A stretch of 64,000 nt of DNA from Pogonophryne albipinna (GCA_028583405.1 CM053252.1:34227196-34291195); one strand, 5' to 3'; positions 1 through 15,775 are shown, numbered from the stretch's first letter. Numbers and translations are program-made. The notes: generated by a model from the letters alone, not told the origin.

Positions 1-111
1 TCAGATTTGCCCTTTTAACATTTGAAACTCAGATAGAGCATCACAACATCTAAAGTTAGTATATTTTAGAATAACATCTTTAAAATCAGAATGAAGTCCC
101 ACGCTTTAATG
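1..111. other. bcas3 intron, nothing recognised
   Basis: AT-rich sequence with no open frame. Its last eight bases (104-111, CTTTAATG) are the left target-site duplicate of the following hAT element. Confidence 0.6.
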
Positions 112-505
112 CAGGGGTGTCAAACTCAATTTCATCGCGGGCCACATTAGAATTATGGTTGCACTCAAAGGGCCGGTGGTAACTTTAAGACTATATAAAT
201 ATACATAATATATATAAAATAATGTATTATTTTACAATATTTCCTCTGCATTGGATTATTATCGGATAGGGTAATAACTTAATAATTAACTACGCCTGAA
301 AGCAGAAGTCGAGTAAGTAATTGCAGTGCGCATCTCACAAAATGAGATGCATTGTGGGACATGTAGTTTATGGGCAACGTGCTTCTGTAAAGCGGCTCGT
401 GACCTTATAATAAACATATTATATTATTTGTAAGCTCTTGTGGGGCCACATCAAATGAAGTGGCGGGCCGGATTTGGCCCCCGGGCCTTGAGTTTGACAC
501 CCCTG
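112..505. mobile_element. non-autonomous hAT element, complete with 8-bp TSD
   Basis: The 394-bp element begins CAGGGGTGTCAAACTCA and ends with the inverted TGAGTTTGACACCCCTG. It is flanked by a perfect 8-bp direct repeat CTTTAATG (104-111 and 506-513). An 8-bp duplication with CAG...CTG termini is diagnostic of the hAT superfamily. No transposase frame is present, so it would have needed a transposase supplied elsewhere. A degraded relative with the same right end lies at about 17536-18080. Confidence 0.93.
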
Positions 506-738
506 CTTTAATGTGTACTTCATTATTCAGACTGTCTTCTTTATTGCAGGTTGTTTATTAAGTTAACTTTTACATTTATTTCATTTTTTTGCTTTTTAAT
601 GTAATATTTCCTTGTCTCCTCCATTGAATATTATGTATTATTCTACTGTGTACATTTTATTTCCTTCCCTTACTAGCGAAAGGTGTTCAAACGTTGTTTT
701 AATGGGTTAAGAATGGCATAAACTTATATAGGGATGAC

Positions 739-1246
739 CAGTGTTTCCGCCAGGGGGGCGTCTTGCCGTCAGTTGATGGCCTTATTCAGCTCGGGACGGC
801 CTGTACTCGAGCCGAGGGCGTCCAAAAAAAAAAAAGATTGCTTGAAATGACGAAAAGGAAAAAGGACAAGGACATCCCTCTGTTGGAGGGGCAAAGGAGC
901 CTATTGGGATTCTTTTCGGAGTATTGAACCCACGGTGCCTGCCATAGGACAACACGGAACGTGCGCGATTTGGACGCGATGAGCGGTAGAGCATGCGCGT
1001 GAACTGCGAGCGCCGGACCCTCGCAGCGGCGAAACTGAGGCTCCTTGGTAAACTGTGGTAAAAAGAGCCGGCTCTTCTTGTTAGTGAGCCGAGCCAAATG
1101 ATCCGGCTCACTAACAAGAGCCGTAATTCCCATCAATAACGTAAAGAGGTATTATCTACTATAAGGGACGGCTCAATTCAAAATTCAAGTCACGTGACTC
1201 TCTCTCGGGTGGACGCTCTCTCAGCCCTGGTCTGGCGGAAACACTG
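739..1246. mobile_element. non-autonomous hAT element, complete with 8-bp TSD
   Basis: The 508-bp element has termini CAGTGTTTCCGCCAG and the inverted CTGGCGGAAACACTG, flanked by the perfect 8-bp repeat GGGATGAC (731-738 and 1247-1254). It carries an internal imperfect hairpin (arms 1069-1091 and 1104-1123). The open frames inside it are chance frames over the hairpin and GC-rich core; none resembles a transposase. Its termini differ from the other hAT elements here, so it is a separate family. Confidence 0.92.
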
Positions 1247-1254
1247 GGGATGAC

Positions 1255-2285
1255 ATTTATAATATAGTCTTCAGGGTTAGGGAAAGGGTTAAACCTAATG
1301 AGTTAAAACTGGTTGCTGTTACAATTTGAAATAGGATCTGAATGGAGAATACACAAACTTTTCAGATAGGCCTGTATTGACTTTTCTGGATGACCCCTCA
1401 GTAGGCTCAAACATATTTAATCTAATGCCAAACATGGCATGAAACACTATGGATGAGAGCCATAAGCGCCCATAAACTATACACTTTAAACAAAGTTATT
1501 TGGTTATAACTTAGTAAACAGAACGCTTTACATTATTTGGTTCAGCTCTAGTCCTTTACTAAATTCCAATTCCTTGTGTAGTGGTTTGTGTTGCTGTAGT
1601 TCAGTAATCCTTTTTGACACCTAACAGTCAGCAGATGGCTTCCAACCAACCCATTTGCTGTCCCCTGATGATGTTCGCCATCATAACTCTGTTGGAAAAT
1701 AATAAAATCTAATGCCACAGTCATTTTTTTATGTTTTGTTTGTCAGTAATGGGATTGGCTGTTACAGCCAACAACGCAGCAGTGCCTGACCATGTTTCAG
1801 AGGTTTTAAGTGAACACGATACGCTAGTTCCCTTGCTGAACAGGTTCAATCAAGAGGTTTGCTGGTATCTTCCTATTATGTCCGACTTTCTGTTCATGAT
1901 GTCACGTTCCCATTCCCTATACAATCCGTTTTTCTGATGCATAAACCTTTTTTTTAATTCAAAGATCAAGCAATAATTAAAATATGAAACCATAGCTGGT
2001 AACATGAATATAAACAAAATATATGCTAACCATGTGCACATTTTAAACACACAAAGTGGCTTTAACACAACCTCCCACTTCAAAATAAAAAAAGTAAATG
2101 TAAGGGTTTGAAAAATAAAAAATAAACAATATGGGAACACAACAACAATCCTCTTTGGGATTCCCCCCCTTTGAGGAATGGGTTGAAAATATAACAGGAG
2201 ACAAATGAGAGGAGGCGGTGTGCTGCAGCGTAGTAGACAGTTGCATTATTCCAAAAGAGCCAAGGAGGGAATAAGGAAAACTCAC
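1255..2285. other. bcas3 intron, includes an unclassified repeat copy
   Basis: AT-rich intron downstream of the 45-bp bcas3 exon. Nothing coding is recognised. About 1723-1930 is similar, in the same orientation, to 29335-29490 and is listed separately. Confidence 0.6.
1723..1930 (+). repeat. unclassified dispersed repeat, copy A
   Basis: It shares an ordered series of matching blocks with 29335-29490 in the same orientation: a T-rich start followed by GGGATTGGCT, then CATGTTT, CGCTAGTT, ACAGGT, and a final ATGTCAC...ATTCCCTAT block. No terminal repeats or tail are visible, so the class is unknown. The comparison was made by eye. Confidence 0.55.
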
Positions 2286-2330
2286 CATGGAGTTTTAATG
2301 GAAAAACATCCCGCCCCAAAGAGGTAGGGT
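2286..2330 (-). CDS. bcas3: bcas3 micro-exon (45 bp), start of BCAS3 domain
   Basis: The exon encodes PYLFGAGCFSIKTP after a one-base split codon. With the two bases carried from 10678-10828 this restores a glycine and gives the conserved GPYLFGAG block that follows the propeller in BCAS3 proteins. The acceptor lies behind a long C-rich pyrimidine tract on the minus strand (2331-2375). The donor is GTGAGT, directly after ..CCATG. It is only 45 bases and would be missed by ORF-length filters. Its position, phase and residues match the order expected after the TLGTITKR exon. The next downstream exon is not in the window. Confidence 0.9.
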
Positions 2331-5300
2331 CTTCATGTGAGGGGGGTGGGGGGAGGGTGAAGGGGGCGGGTGGATATAGACATAGACGGAAAAACCATTA
2401 TTAAACTAGCACACTTGAGCAAACACACTTTTCACATTACATACTTTTTGACATGTCTGTTTAAGTGCACAACACATATGAGGCAGGAAACAGAATGTCT
2501 GTGCGCTAAGATGGATTTGAAAACCTGCGGGGATGACTTGATGATTCATCTGCTCAAGCTGCTCCGTAAAGTGTGATACCATATATTTGGCAGATGCAGC
2601 ATGTCCACAGACTTTGTTTTTTTCTTTCTCTTCAGACATCTGTCATGTTTCATTTCTCCCTTTACTTCAAAAGGGGTTCGGTACATGTGCGGAAACATGT
2701 AGGTCTGAATCTAACGATGGGAAACTGTGTTTGAGATTAAGAGGTGTTTTCCCGATGTGTATAAAAACTGGAGACACGGATAAAACCAACAGCACTCGTT
2801 GTTTACATGCAACTTTTTTCCGTATTTTCATAGTTGTGTATTGTCTTTTGAATGTGCGTGTGGGCAAATGTGTTATGTTAACACAGTGTGTGTGTGTTTG
2901 TGTCATCCAGAGTGTAGTGTCTTTGCAACAGTGCATGTTTCTGATGTTTACAAGACATTAGGAGTGGGAGTGTGTTCCTGTGTTTATTCTGCATTTCCAG
3001 AGATAGTGACAGAGCTCCGTAAACAGTTTACAGTAAATAAGCTTTTTCCCTACTGCAATAAAGGTCTGATGAGACTGAACTATGTCCCCGCCAGCCAACG
3101 TACCCCAGTCATGAAAAAAAACAAGAATCCCTGGCCAACCAAAGCACTCTGCAGCACTTCTTTATTTTATCGCTGCATCCGTCCGGGCCCTCCCAATGAT
3201 AGCACACAGTCTTCAATTAGTCTTGGTACATGGATGTGTAGAAAAATGTTCCGGTGGGAGAAAGGAAGCAACGATTTGCCTTGGAATTTCTTATTCCTTG
3301 GATGCAATTTGAGAAATGACCATGCTGGTTGATGTAATGGAGGCCCCTGGTGAACTGCCACTTATCACAAAGTTAGCGTCTACCCTCTGCTGAGCCTATC
3401 GAACCTGCTGAGCCCCCCACTCAGCCTCCAGCTGGGTAAATGGATGGACTCCAATGGGAGAGTGATGGACGAATGGGGTGAAATCTCATTGGGGGTAGCA
3501 AAGGCTAAGTAGGCTTTGGGGTTTACAAGATGGCACTTACATTTCTCCCCATTACTCTCTTGGAAGTTATTGTTTGCGAAATACACTGTTGGTGGCTTAC
3601 ACATTGATGGGAGTTAATGGCAGTAGAAGTTAAAGAACAACTGTCCAGTTAAAAACAATACTGAGAACATTCTTACAAAGTCCCTTCAAGTTGATCCTTT
3701 TAAGTAAGGGTTCACTGTGGCCACATATACATGCATACGTAAAGGCTATTAATAAAAGGTTTATAACCATAGTTGCTTACCAGTAATTGAACATATTTGA
3801 GTAACTTGTGTACTATCATTTGGAGACAATTGGGGGAAAAAAGCCCAAAAAATAGTCTTGTAAGAATTAGTACGTATAATAAAGTACAGTATCCTCAAAG
3901 ATAAAACTTTACAGTCCCTCATTTGACTTCAGCTGGCGACCTTCGTTGCATGTTATCTTTTTTGTTCTCTACCTACATTTCCTGTCCGTCTCTACTGTCC
4001 ATTGAAAGGCAAACATGTCCCAAAAATATTTACAAAACGAAAAATATAAAAGTGTGTATGTGACGACTGAGCCTATACTGTAGATGTGCAATAAGGTTTG
4101 GTGTACATTCTGAAGTGACTACTTTGGATTGCATTCCGTGTGGCTGACGCTCAGGTCATCCATTATTGAGCGTGGGAGTGAATGTTTATCACACCTTATG
4201 AGCTGGATTAAATGTGTGAATGTGTATGAATGTGGTTGTGTTAAAGTGTAAATGTTGGTTTGTGTAATGTAATATAGCTTTAGTATTTAAAATAAAAATG
4301 TGCACACTGCTTAAATAAAAGGTAATTTTGAGAAAAAAAATGTGGAGCTTGCAGTTATGACCTTAGCAAAGATAAAGGATGGCATGTTTTGTGACGCAAT
4401 GCCCAAGCCAGCCGTTTTGGTGAAGAAAAGTCCCAGGTCAGTGGCATGTTTGGAAACACAAGTAAAACATGGGTCAGTTGAGTAAAAGCGGAGCAGGGAA
4501 GCAAGTGGGAGTGTTACAGAGATGAGGCAGGAGTGGAAAAGAGCTGAGCATTATCGACCTACGAGGGTGACGACCCCACTCCCGGAGAATAATCGTTTTC
4601 ACATGCATCTCTTAACCTTTTGGCTTTAATAGCAGCTCCGCCTGGGTCATTAAAACGGGAGGGAGGTAAGGTGATTTGTGCAAATGGTTTAGTCTTGCTG
4701 CCATGTGATGTCGCACACTGCATCTTTAAAGCCCATCCGGCCTGAGCGAGGCTCTGTACAACAATGGCTCTAGCACTGGGCTGGACGTATTAGAGTAATC
4801 TGAAGGCACATCTGCACCAGGTCACAGGGTCTCATTAATTCTCTCTTCTCTGTTGTCTTTATTGTTACCTTGCCTGCACTCTATTTGCATTTGTCATCAG
4901 CGGGATTTGGTCGAGGGTGGTGTTTTGTTTTGCGTGCGACAATCTTTCTATTTGGATTTTCATTCGTTGGTATTAAAGTGTGTAGATGGGATAAGTGTGC
5001 AATCGTTTGTCTGCTTGTAAATTTAAAATGTGTCACTCGGATGTTCTGGGTTAAAGCCTCACACAACTCTGGTCTTTTTTTTCTCTTAATCTTTTGACAG
5101 AGTTTGCAGTGACAGTTCGCCCAAAAGAGTCTTTTGACTTTTTCTTTATAGAGATTTCATTCATTTCGGGCCAACTTTCTACCAAATGTCAGGAAACCAG
5201 ACACTGACAACCCTCTCCTTGTTCGGGACTCTTAGAAGAGTTTGAGGACTAGCAGAAGCTTGGCTGTGCTCCTCCACTCCATGACCTGCCCTTTTGGAGG

Positions 5301-5460
5301 GGGGTTATCAGGCGGATGCTAAGCTACATCCGTATGTACCTCCCTTTAACAGGAGGACAACACCAACATGTGAAACAAGAGGGAAGGATGCTTGAAAGCT
5401 TCCTTTAAAACACAAAATGTCGGCCTGCCGACAGTGGTGGAAGACGCACTCAGATGTTAT
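2331..5460. other. bcas3 intron, mostly unique
   Basis: The region has a G-rich stretch at 2339-2372, which is the pyrimidine tract of the micro-exon on the other strand. Otherwise it is AT-rich and without a supported gene. Open frames such as 2587-2961 or 2799-3332 lack recognisable domains. A conserved-looking stretch at 4560-4900 is listed separately. Confidence 0.5.
4560..4900. promoter_or_regulatory. candidate intronic enhancer (unproven)
   Basis: Repeat-free, balanced-composition stretch in a gap between transposons. It has TAAT/ATTA and CAATGG-type words, for example around 4695-4765 and 4830-4845. bcas3 introns in vertebrates can carry long-range elements for neighbouring tbx2/tbx4 (known locus context). 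Function here is inference only. Confidence 0.2.
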
Positions 5461-5461
5461 G

Positions 5462-5800
5462 CCTAAGGGGGCTCTGTTATGATCACTTTCAGGTTCATAT
5501 TTATATTTTGTGCCTCTACTGTGACATGTCTCCATGCTTTCATGTTCAAAAAGCTCTTTATTTTTCTCATGCTGCCTGTGCTGCAGCACCTCTTTTCACC
5601 CTCTGTCTGAAACCAGAGCCCAGTCTTCTCTGATTGGTTAGCTGGCCGGCTCTGTTGTGATTGGTCAACAGCTTAGAGATGTCCCACCCCGTAGCCTATC
5701 TCGTAGAATGTTTTGGGGCGCTAGCCAATAGAAGCACGAGTGTTACATAATGATGTCACTATGTAACGGAAGTAAACAAAAGAGTCCAAAGGAGGCGTTT
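5462..5800. mobile_element. MITE remnant, fish AAGGGGGC-end family (copy 1)
   Basis: The left end is TAAGGGGGCTCTGTTATG. Inside are CACCTCTTTTCACC, TGTCTGAAACCAGAGCC and TCTGATTGGTTAGC blocks, which reappear in inverted orientation at about 34770-35210. The other copy ends in TTTAA, suggesting a TTAA-targeting (piggyBac or Kolobok-like) MITE. The boundaries of this copy are approximate and one terminus is eroded. Confidence 0.65.
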
Positions 5801-5934
5801 CAGGCATTGATAAATGCATCAATATGATTATTGATGCAATTATATGTTCCTCACAGCTGGTAAAGTGGTTGACCTCATTTGAAATACTTGAAATACAGCT
5901 GTTTGATATTTTTACATACGTATGCATATATATC

Positions 5935-6070
5935 TTTGTTTGTTAAACACATCTGAATGTGTCAAACTAAAGTTGTCAAATAAATGTAGTGGAGCAAAAA
6001 GTACAGAAGCATATGTGTACCTCAAATTTTTTATCAAGTACAACACTTGATTAAATGTACATGATTAAAT
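5935..6070. repeat. possible Tol2-like hAT remnant
   Basis: It contains TGTAGTGGAGCAAAAAGTAC and further AGTAC/AAATGTAC words typical of internal parts of fish Tol2-like MITEs. No termini or target duplication are visible. Confidence 0.3.
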
Positions 6071-6092
6071 GTCACGACTGGCTGTTGCATTG

Positions 6093-6255
6093 CCTTCTTG
6101 GTAGAGCTGTTGGCAGGTACTGGGGTTGTGTCAACGCTGAGGAGGAAAGCGGTTCGAATCATGGCTGCTGTCACTTTACTCATGTCATCCCTTCTATCTT
6201 CCCATTTCAAATCTATATCTCTAATAAAGGCTAAAAATTGCCCAAAAAACTAAAA
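6093..6255 (+). repeat. tRNA-derived SINE
   Basis: It has a tRNA-like head with an A-box-like region (TTGGTAGAGCTGTTGG) and a B box GGTTCGAATCA near 6152. These are followed by the CATGTCATCCC..TCTTCCCATTTC body and an A-rich CTAAAAATTGCCCAAAA tail. It is a degenerate retroposed copy, not a tRNA gene, because no cloverleaf can be drawn. Confidence 0.7.
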
Positions 6256-6654
6256 CAAAATGCAAGGCAACTACAGAATGTGCACATTGGTAGACATTCT
6301 AGAGTCCATGAAGGTATCCATTAAATGAGCCTGGTCACACCAAGGGTGAAAAAGCTTCATCAAAGTGTCTATTTGTGCATGTGTCTGTGTGTTTGTGTCA
6401 CGGCAGAGTGCACACAAAGACAGCCTAGTAGGGAATGTAGGTTAAGCAGCTGGTGTGTTCCTCTGCAGCCCTGCCAACAGTGATCTGCCCATACAGGTGT
6501 AAATACAGCTGCCACACACACACACACACAAAGATAGAGAGGACTGGCTGCACAGATAGACAGATGGTGCCTGGGCACTCCTGTGCAAGACAAGTATAGC
6601 GTGAAAGCATATGATATCAGCCCCCACTCTAGGGGCCAGACATGTTGCTCCACT

Positions 6655-6832
<178 letters not shown>

Positions 6833-7044
6833 TTGGGGTACTGGTGCAGCCGTGTGCATGCAGGAGCAGGCCGCACAGCTGCATGTCCTGATGCATTAAT
6901 ACTGACACCTCCTCCGGCCTGGATGGAGGTAAGAAGATAATGGGGGTCCCATTTCAAATATTGCCATTATGTCTTTTGATTGTATCTGTAAAATGTTCTG
7001 TTTGCGTGAAAAGTTAGTTGAAGAGCCGCCCTATTGCACACAGT

Positions 7045-7445
7045 GGGTGTTTCTCAATCTCGAGTACGCTTGCTTGGTAGCACGTGTCTTCCGAGCGTCT
7101 TGCTTCAGAAGCGAGGCAAGAATACTTCCTGGCATTCGGAAAATGAAGAGTGGAACAGGCTAGCAAGTGTGCAGGTGTGCTTCATATGAGAGGCCCCGCC
7201 TTACATTTTCCACCACAGATTTGGGGAAATTGGTCCGTGCGCAAAGCATTGTGGGGATTTTAAGACCGCGGAGTCTACACATGTGCAGACTCGAAATCTC
7301 TCGCTACGAAGTACGCCAGGCTCGGTAGAATTCCAAGTATGCTGGACATTGGAACAGTACTTCGGTGGCACTCGATAACGTAGTATGCTTAAAATAGTGG
7401 CTCGAGTAGAGCTGGAGCAGCTTTACTCGACATTGAGAAACACCC
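7045..7445. mobile_element. GGGTGTTTCTCAATC MITE, copy 1 (complete)
   Basis: The 401-bp element begins GGGTGTTTCTCAATCTCGAG and ends with inverted ..ATTGAGAAACACCC, flanked by AGT on both sides (7042-7044 and 7446-7448). A second copy (43800-44189) shares the whole body. The three-base duplication and GG-start point to a PIF/Harbinger or ISL2EU-like family, but the superfamily is not proven. No transposase is present. Confidence 0.9.
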
Positions 7446-9691
7446 AGTGACATGCCTCCTCATTAACATTAATTCCCACACTGTAATCTATTACTACCAA
7501 GTCCCACATTCAAAGTCCTACTGCCCGAAATATTCACTAGAGTAAAAAATGTGTTTTAAAATGTGTGTTGAACATTTCCCCCAACAATTGCACTATTTCC
7601 TGCCACCATACTTGTAACACAAAGTATTGAAAAGTATAAAGAAATGTTAGTCAGCATTAAATATCTGGTAAGATTCTTAAGGTTTGATGAGATTGTTTTT
7701 GATTTGAAACGTTCCTGATTACATTTTATTTAGGCAAAGGATTTGGTTATATATATTTTAATAAAATGAAGAACAAAAATAAAGACTTATATCTAAACAC
7801 ACATATTGCATCTAGTATCGGAAGGTTTAAAATAATATACTGCGGTATATTTCAAAGGTATGACCATGACACACTTGTGGAATTTGGAAAGAGCAACACC
7901 AGACAAAGAAGCAATTTGCAGCAGGGAAATAAATAAAAATAAATACATAAATAAATGTAGTTATTACTGCTTACACAGAAAGTTAGAGGCATAATAATGG
8001 ACAAATAACTCATTTAAACATCCATCGGCCAGTGAAAAATGAATGCAAAATAATAGAGTGATTAGGATAGAGGCAAAAATAAATAAGAGAAATGAGTGTC
8101 AAGTGAATGTAAAAATATAAATAGGACTACAGCAAGTACAGGCATAATAACAATTGAATATAAACATTATTACAGATGACATAAAGATGAAAATAAACAT
8201 CTAAAAAAAAAAGTTTGACTTAGAATAGCAACAAATAACTTTAAAATGAACACAAACAACACAAAAGCTCTCATTGAAAGGGAATTTGATTCGACTCAGA
8301 GAGCCCTGCATTGCATGACGTTAAACATTACAATGCCAAAACCAAATGCAAACCACCAGTGTCAGGACATCATAATAAATACTTCAGAGCGGGACACCGA
8401 AAGCAATAATACGTGTTGCAAACCGAACGCACTTTGCAAGTCATCTTAATGCTTTGAAAGAAAGGCTTAATGTCGGTCACTTCCACCGCAGGATCACGTC
8501 TCTTAAGCTCACTTATCAAATATCACACGAGAAATAAATCCATCACTGTCCGTTCACATCATTATAGCATTTCATATTCAAACACGGCATGAAAATCACA
8601 TTTAAATAAAAATATTGAAATCCGCCCATATTTGTGGAGCCACCTGTACTGTATGTAAATGCACTTAGAAAAGGCCTGTTGTTGCTCATGGTCTTAAAAC
8701 TACATGATTTCAATGCATGGCGACGATCCAGCTCTAAAAGAAGAAGAAAAAATAACGAGGACGAAGGTACTTTCATTTTTTCTTATAATACTGGAAGCTA
8801 GCAGGGTTAAACTGCATCTGGCGTATCTTGAATATTATTTTAAATTATTGTAAGGGTTTTTATTTCTATTCTCGTTATGAATTATGTGTTTTATCTGCTT
8901 TCCAAACAGCCCTCAGACTAAGTTCGCATGTCTGTTCTGCTTCATTAGCCTATGCAAAAAAGTGGTGGCCTGAGACAAGAAATCCATGAGCATCGGATGG
9001 ATGCGAGAGAAAAAGCTCCGGCCTTTGTTGACACAATTCAGTGTTTTTACAGTGTGATTGATAGAAAAAGACAGCATATCAAAGAACTGAAGTTAAGGAT
9101 GAAATACAGTGTGATTTAAATGTTCTTCAACGGCAGCCAAACTGTAAATGAGTTTGATAGGCTGCCAATAACACCTTTACACTCATCACCATTTAAAGGA
9201 TTCATTTGTATACTCAGTGCATTGCACCTGGGATACTTTTACAAAAGAGAGTTTTTATTTAAAACAAGTACAATGACAAAAAGATAAGTCCAATTTAATC
9301 ATTTATACCTATATATTTAAACATTTTATTTATTAATTTTCCTTTTTTTTATTCTTCACATTTAATTTACTTTACATTTGAATATTTATTTATTTTCTCT
9401 TGTATTCTTTGACATTGTTATTTTTACAATTTGTGTTCTATTGTTTTCATCCAAATGTCCTTTCTATGTATAATGTGGATGTGCATTATCAATGTAATAT
9501 CCATCCGATGTACTATGTGGATACAGCTGAATGAAAATGGAAATAAAAGTAGGCCAAAGTGTGAATATGTTTGTTTACTTTGAAATTGTTATTATATTGT
9601 TTATTTCTTTCGATGTATAAACTCTGAAATACTTATTTATAAGTTATTAAAAAAAGAAAGTGCCATGATTTGGCAATAATAGTTCAACTCT
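7446..9691. other. bcas3 intron, AT-rich, nothing recognised
   Basis: Strongly AT-rich sequence with many short A and T runs (for example 7740-8240 and 9290-9660). No splice-bounded coding segment, repeat terminus or RNA gene was identified. Confidence 0.5.
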
Positions 9692-9695
9692 TTAA

Positions 9696-10064
9696 AGGTG
9701 GGGTAGGTCATTTTGGAGAAACCAGCTCGAGTGCGCTAGAATTTGAAAATACATCTGCCACTTCCTTACAGAGCCCCTCCTCCAACACACACGAACGCGC
9801 ACATGACCAATGAGGGCACGAGATAAGTTTGTGCACAGATGGAAAGCTGACAGGCAGGTAGGCCATCCAGTTATTTTAGCCGGGCCGGCTCAGATGATTG
9901 GTCGTGCTTTTTACAGCGATATGGCTTCCACAGATTACATTTTTTTATGGATTTTGTGTCAAAGCACTTAAGATATTCATTGCTATTGGGATGTTAAGAG
10001 CATTCCATGGAATATAACAAAAAGTGTATCTCGAGCCGGTTTCTCAAACTTACCTACCGCACCT
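9696..10064. mobile_element. TTAA-flanked MITE
   Basis: Termini AGGTGGGGTAGGT and inverted ACCTACCGCACCT are each bordered by TTAA (9692-9695 and 10065-10068). The inverted termini extend about 35 bp with mismatches and include GAGAAACC and GCTCGAG. A TTAA duplication fits the piggyBac or Kolobok superfamilies. No coding capacity. Confidence 0.85.
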
Positions 10065-10958
<894 letters not shown>

Positions 10959-11096
10959 TCATACTGTGTGGTATCTGGTCAAACCTTTCACACGTGATAA
11001 TATGTTTTGGTGAAAAGTGGTTCCTTGTTTATCGTTACAGATGAATCCTAAGTTCTAAGTTTGAGTTGTATTAAAAATTCCCTCATTCACTTTTAT

Positions 11097-11290
11097 CCAG
11101 TGGAAGATTGTGGCTCAGTGGATAGTATGATGAACTTTGAATCAGGGGATAGCAAGTTCGAGTCCTGCAGTCAGCATGTCGTTGTGTCCCTGGGCAAGAC
11201 ACTTCACCCCAAACTGCTCCTGTGGGGATTGTCCACAGTACTGAAGTCGCTTTGGATAAAAGCGTCTAACAAATGACATGTAATAAAAAT
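11097..11290 (+). repeat. tRNA-derived SINE, nearly complete
   Basis: A box TGGCTCAGTGGATAG and B box AGTTCGAGTCC, then the CCTGGGCAAGACACTTCACCC body. The tail TCGCTTTGGATAAAAGCGTC..AAATGACATGTAAT is typical of a widespread fish SINE. Related tails occur at 22165-22210 (inverted) and 52270-52310. Confidence 0.85.
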
Positions 11291-11581
11291 CCATCGCTCA
11301 CTTTGAATTGCAGATGACCTTGTTTATAGGGCTGCACACATTTTCAACATTTTATCAAAATCGCAATATCCACATTTCTTGGTTTAGGCAAAATATGTGA
11401 AAATATAATTCTGAATGAAGCAGAAAAGTCAAACGATATCAAATGATACTTTGTAAAACTTTTTTAAAATACTTAATAATAGCTTATCTTTTGGTACAAC
11501 ACTTTAAAAAAAAAGATTACACAAATATAATTTAAAAGATTTTCAAAGATAGTGTTAGTATGTTTTAAAAAGGATAATTTG

Positions 11582-11670
11582 GGCCAGGTGACAGCTCAGT
11601 GGTTAGAGTTAGTGGCCCCAATGCGGTGTCTGTTGCCAAGATGAACCCACGGATATCATCCCCTCTATCT
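11582..11670 (+). repeat. tRNA-derived SINE fragment
   Basis: Head-like GACAGCTCAGTGGTTAGAG and the CATCCCCTCTATCTAC body seen in the 6093-6255 SINE. It is truncated. Confidence 0.5.
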
Positions 11671-11857
11671 ACAAAAAAAAATAAAATATATATATATATA
11701 GTTACCTTGAATATATCGAATGATATTGCAATTGCAGTAAAAATACTCGCAATCGCGTTGTTTACAAAACTGAAACACCTACTGTTACATAAAAAAATCT
11801 TGTTTGTATATACTGAGCACTCTTATATTGAAGCTTTTTGCTTAAACTCTCTCTCTA

Positions 11858-12071
<214 letters not shown>

Positions 12072-12185
12072 CCCCAGGTTCAAGGCCTCCTGTGGAATGA
12101 TTGGAAATAACCAGCTCAAGATGCTACATTACAAAGGCTGTAGCTCGGCTTTTAGTGCCTGGCAGTCTGTTAATCAAGGCCAATC

Positions 12186-14700
<2,515 letters not shown>

Positions 14701-14707
14701 AATACAA

Positions 14708-14708
14708 C

Positions 14709-14743
<35 letters not shown>

Positions 14744-14800
14744 ATGAGACTTGTATAGCGTTTTTCAGGAAACTCAAAGACGCTTATGGTATAGAAATCC
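14708..14800 (-). repeat. (AAT)n plus LINE/SINE 3' end remnant
   Basis: An AAT array (14708-14742) adjoins CTTGTATAGCGTTTTTCAGGAAACTCAAAGACGC. This resembles the TATAGCGCTTTTC...CAAAGACGCTT 3' end of fish LINE/SINE copies, with the tail on the left. Confidence 0.5.
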
Positions 14801-15775
14801 TCTTTTTCAAATGCCTGTTGAAATGTAACTGTACATATTTGTTCTATGTTCTAAGCCAGTGCTAAGGCATTAGTTTCAATAAATAAAAACAAGTAAGAAG
14901 TAAGTCAGAAAGGAAAAGGGCTGACCAAGGATACTTCAAAGAGAGAGAGGTAGACAGATGAAAAGAGTCCGTCAGACAGACAGATAGCCCTCGACGGAGG
15001 CCATGATTTGATTAATGACCGGGGCGTGATGTGCCCAAGCACTGATACATGACATTCCCATGGAAAAAAGATCCATCAATGCAAATCCAGCTCCGTCGTG
15101 TCGTCCGGAGAAAAACTCTGACCCTGCCAAAAAGTCACACTGTCACCTGACCCTCGTCTCCTTTTAATCCAACCATCCATCCAGCTCCCCTCCATCCATC
15201 CATCCCTGTCTCAACAGCATTTGCATTCTCTCCTCGCATTAAGCCTCTCACTCTAACCTTCGCACTCTTTCCCTCTTCTCAGCCAGTCCCTGACACGCTA
15301 TCTCATGTTTCTCTCCCCTCTTTTAATACTCAATTTGCATCCAATACAAGCAGGAGGCGAGGAGCCAAGAAAGAGGAGCCAACGTGCAAAAGGACAAGCT
15401 CTGAAGACTGTGTGTATCCACGGACACTTTGTCTTATTTGAATTGTTCTGCCAGAAGAGAATATTTCAGTCAAGGGAAAAGAAAACTCTAGCAGGTCAGA
15501 AGAGGATTTGGGTTAAGAGGCAGAGTAAGGAAGAGAACACAAAAACGATGAAGTCTCAGCAAGGGAATACTTTTTATGGTTTTCACTAGACTTTATGCTT
15601 TTGGACAGTTGATATATTTCGGTTACTTCCAGGCCAACAAGATGAAACCGCTCTTTGCATGCAAAAGGCAACAGTTGTAGTGTGTAATAACGACTTTACA
15701 CCAGTTGGTTAATTTGTTCAACAGAATTGGACTCTTGTCAGAGAATAATATCTCAGGAATCTTAGCCAGACCGTC
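14801..15775. other. bcas3 intron
   Basis: Unique sequence, C/T-rich around 15170-15320 (CCATCCATCCATCC). No gene seen. Confidence 0.45.

Noticed and set aside
782..1136. Two minus-strand frames of 111-116 codons
   Set aside because: They lie wholly within the hAT element 739-1246 and its hairpin. There is no transposase similarity.
2587..3332. Overlapping plus-strand frames of 124 and 177 codons
   Set aside because: Low-complexity TG-rich sequence, with no domain, no matching splice phases and opposite strand to bcas3.
11097..11180. tRNA gene
   Set aside because: A and B boxes are present but no cloverleaf, and the copy continues into a SINE body and tail. The same holds for 6093, 22300, 24200, 39560 and 54080.
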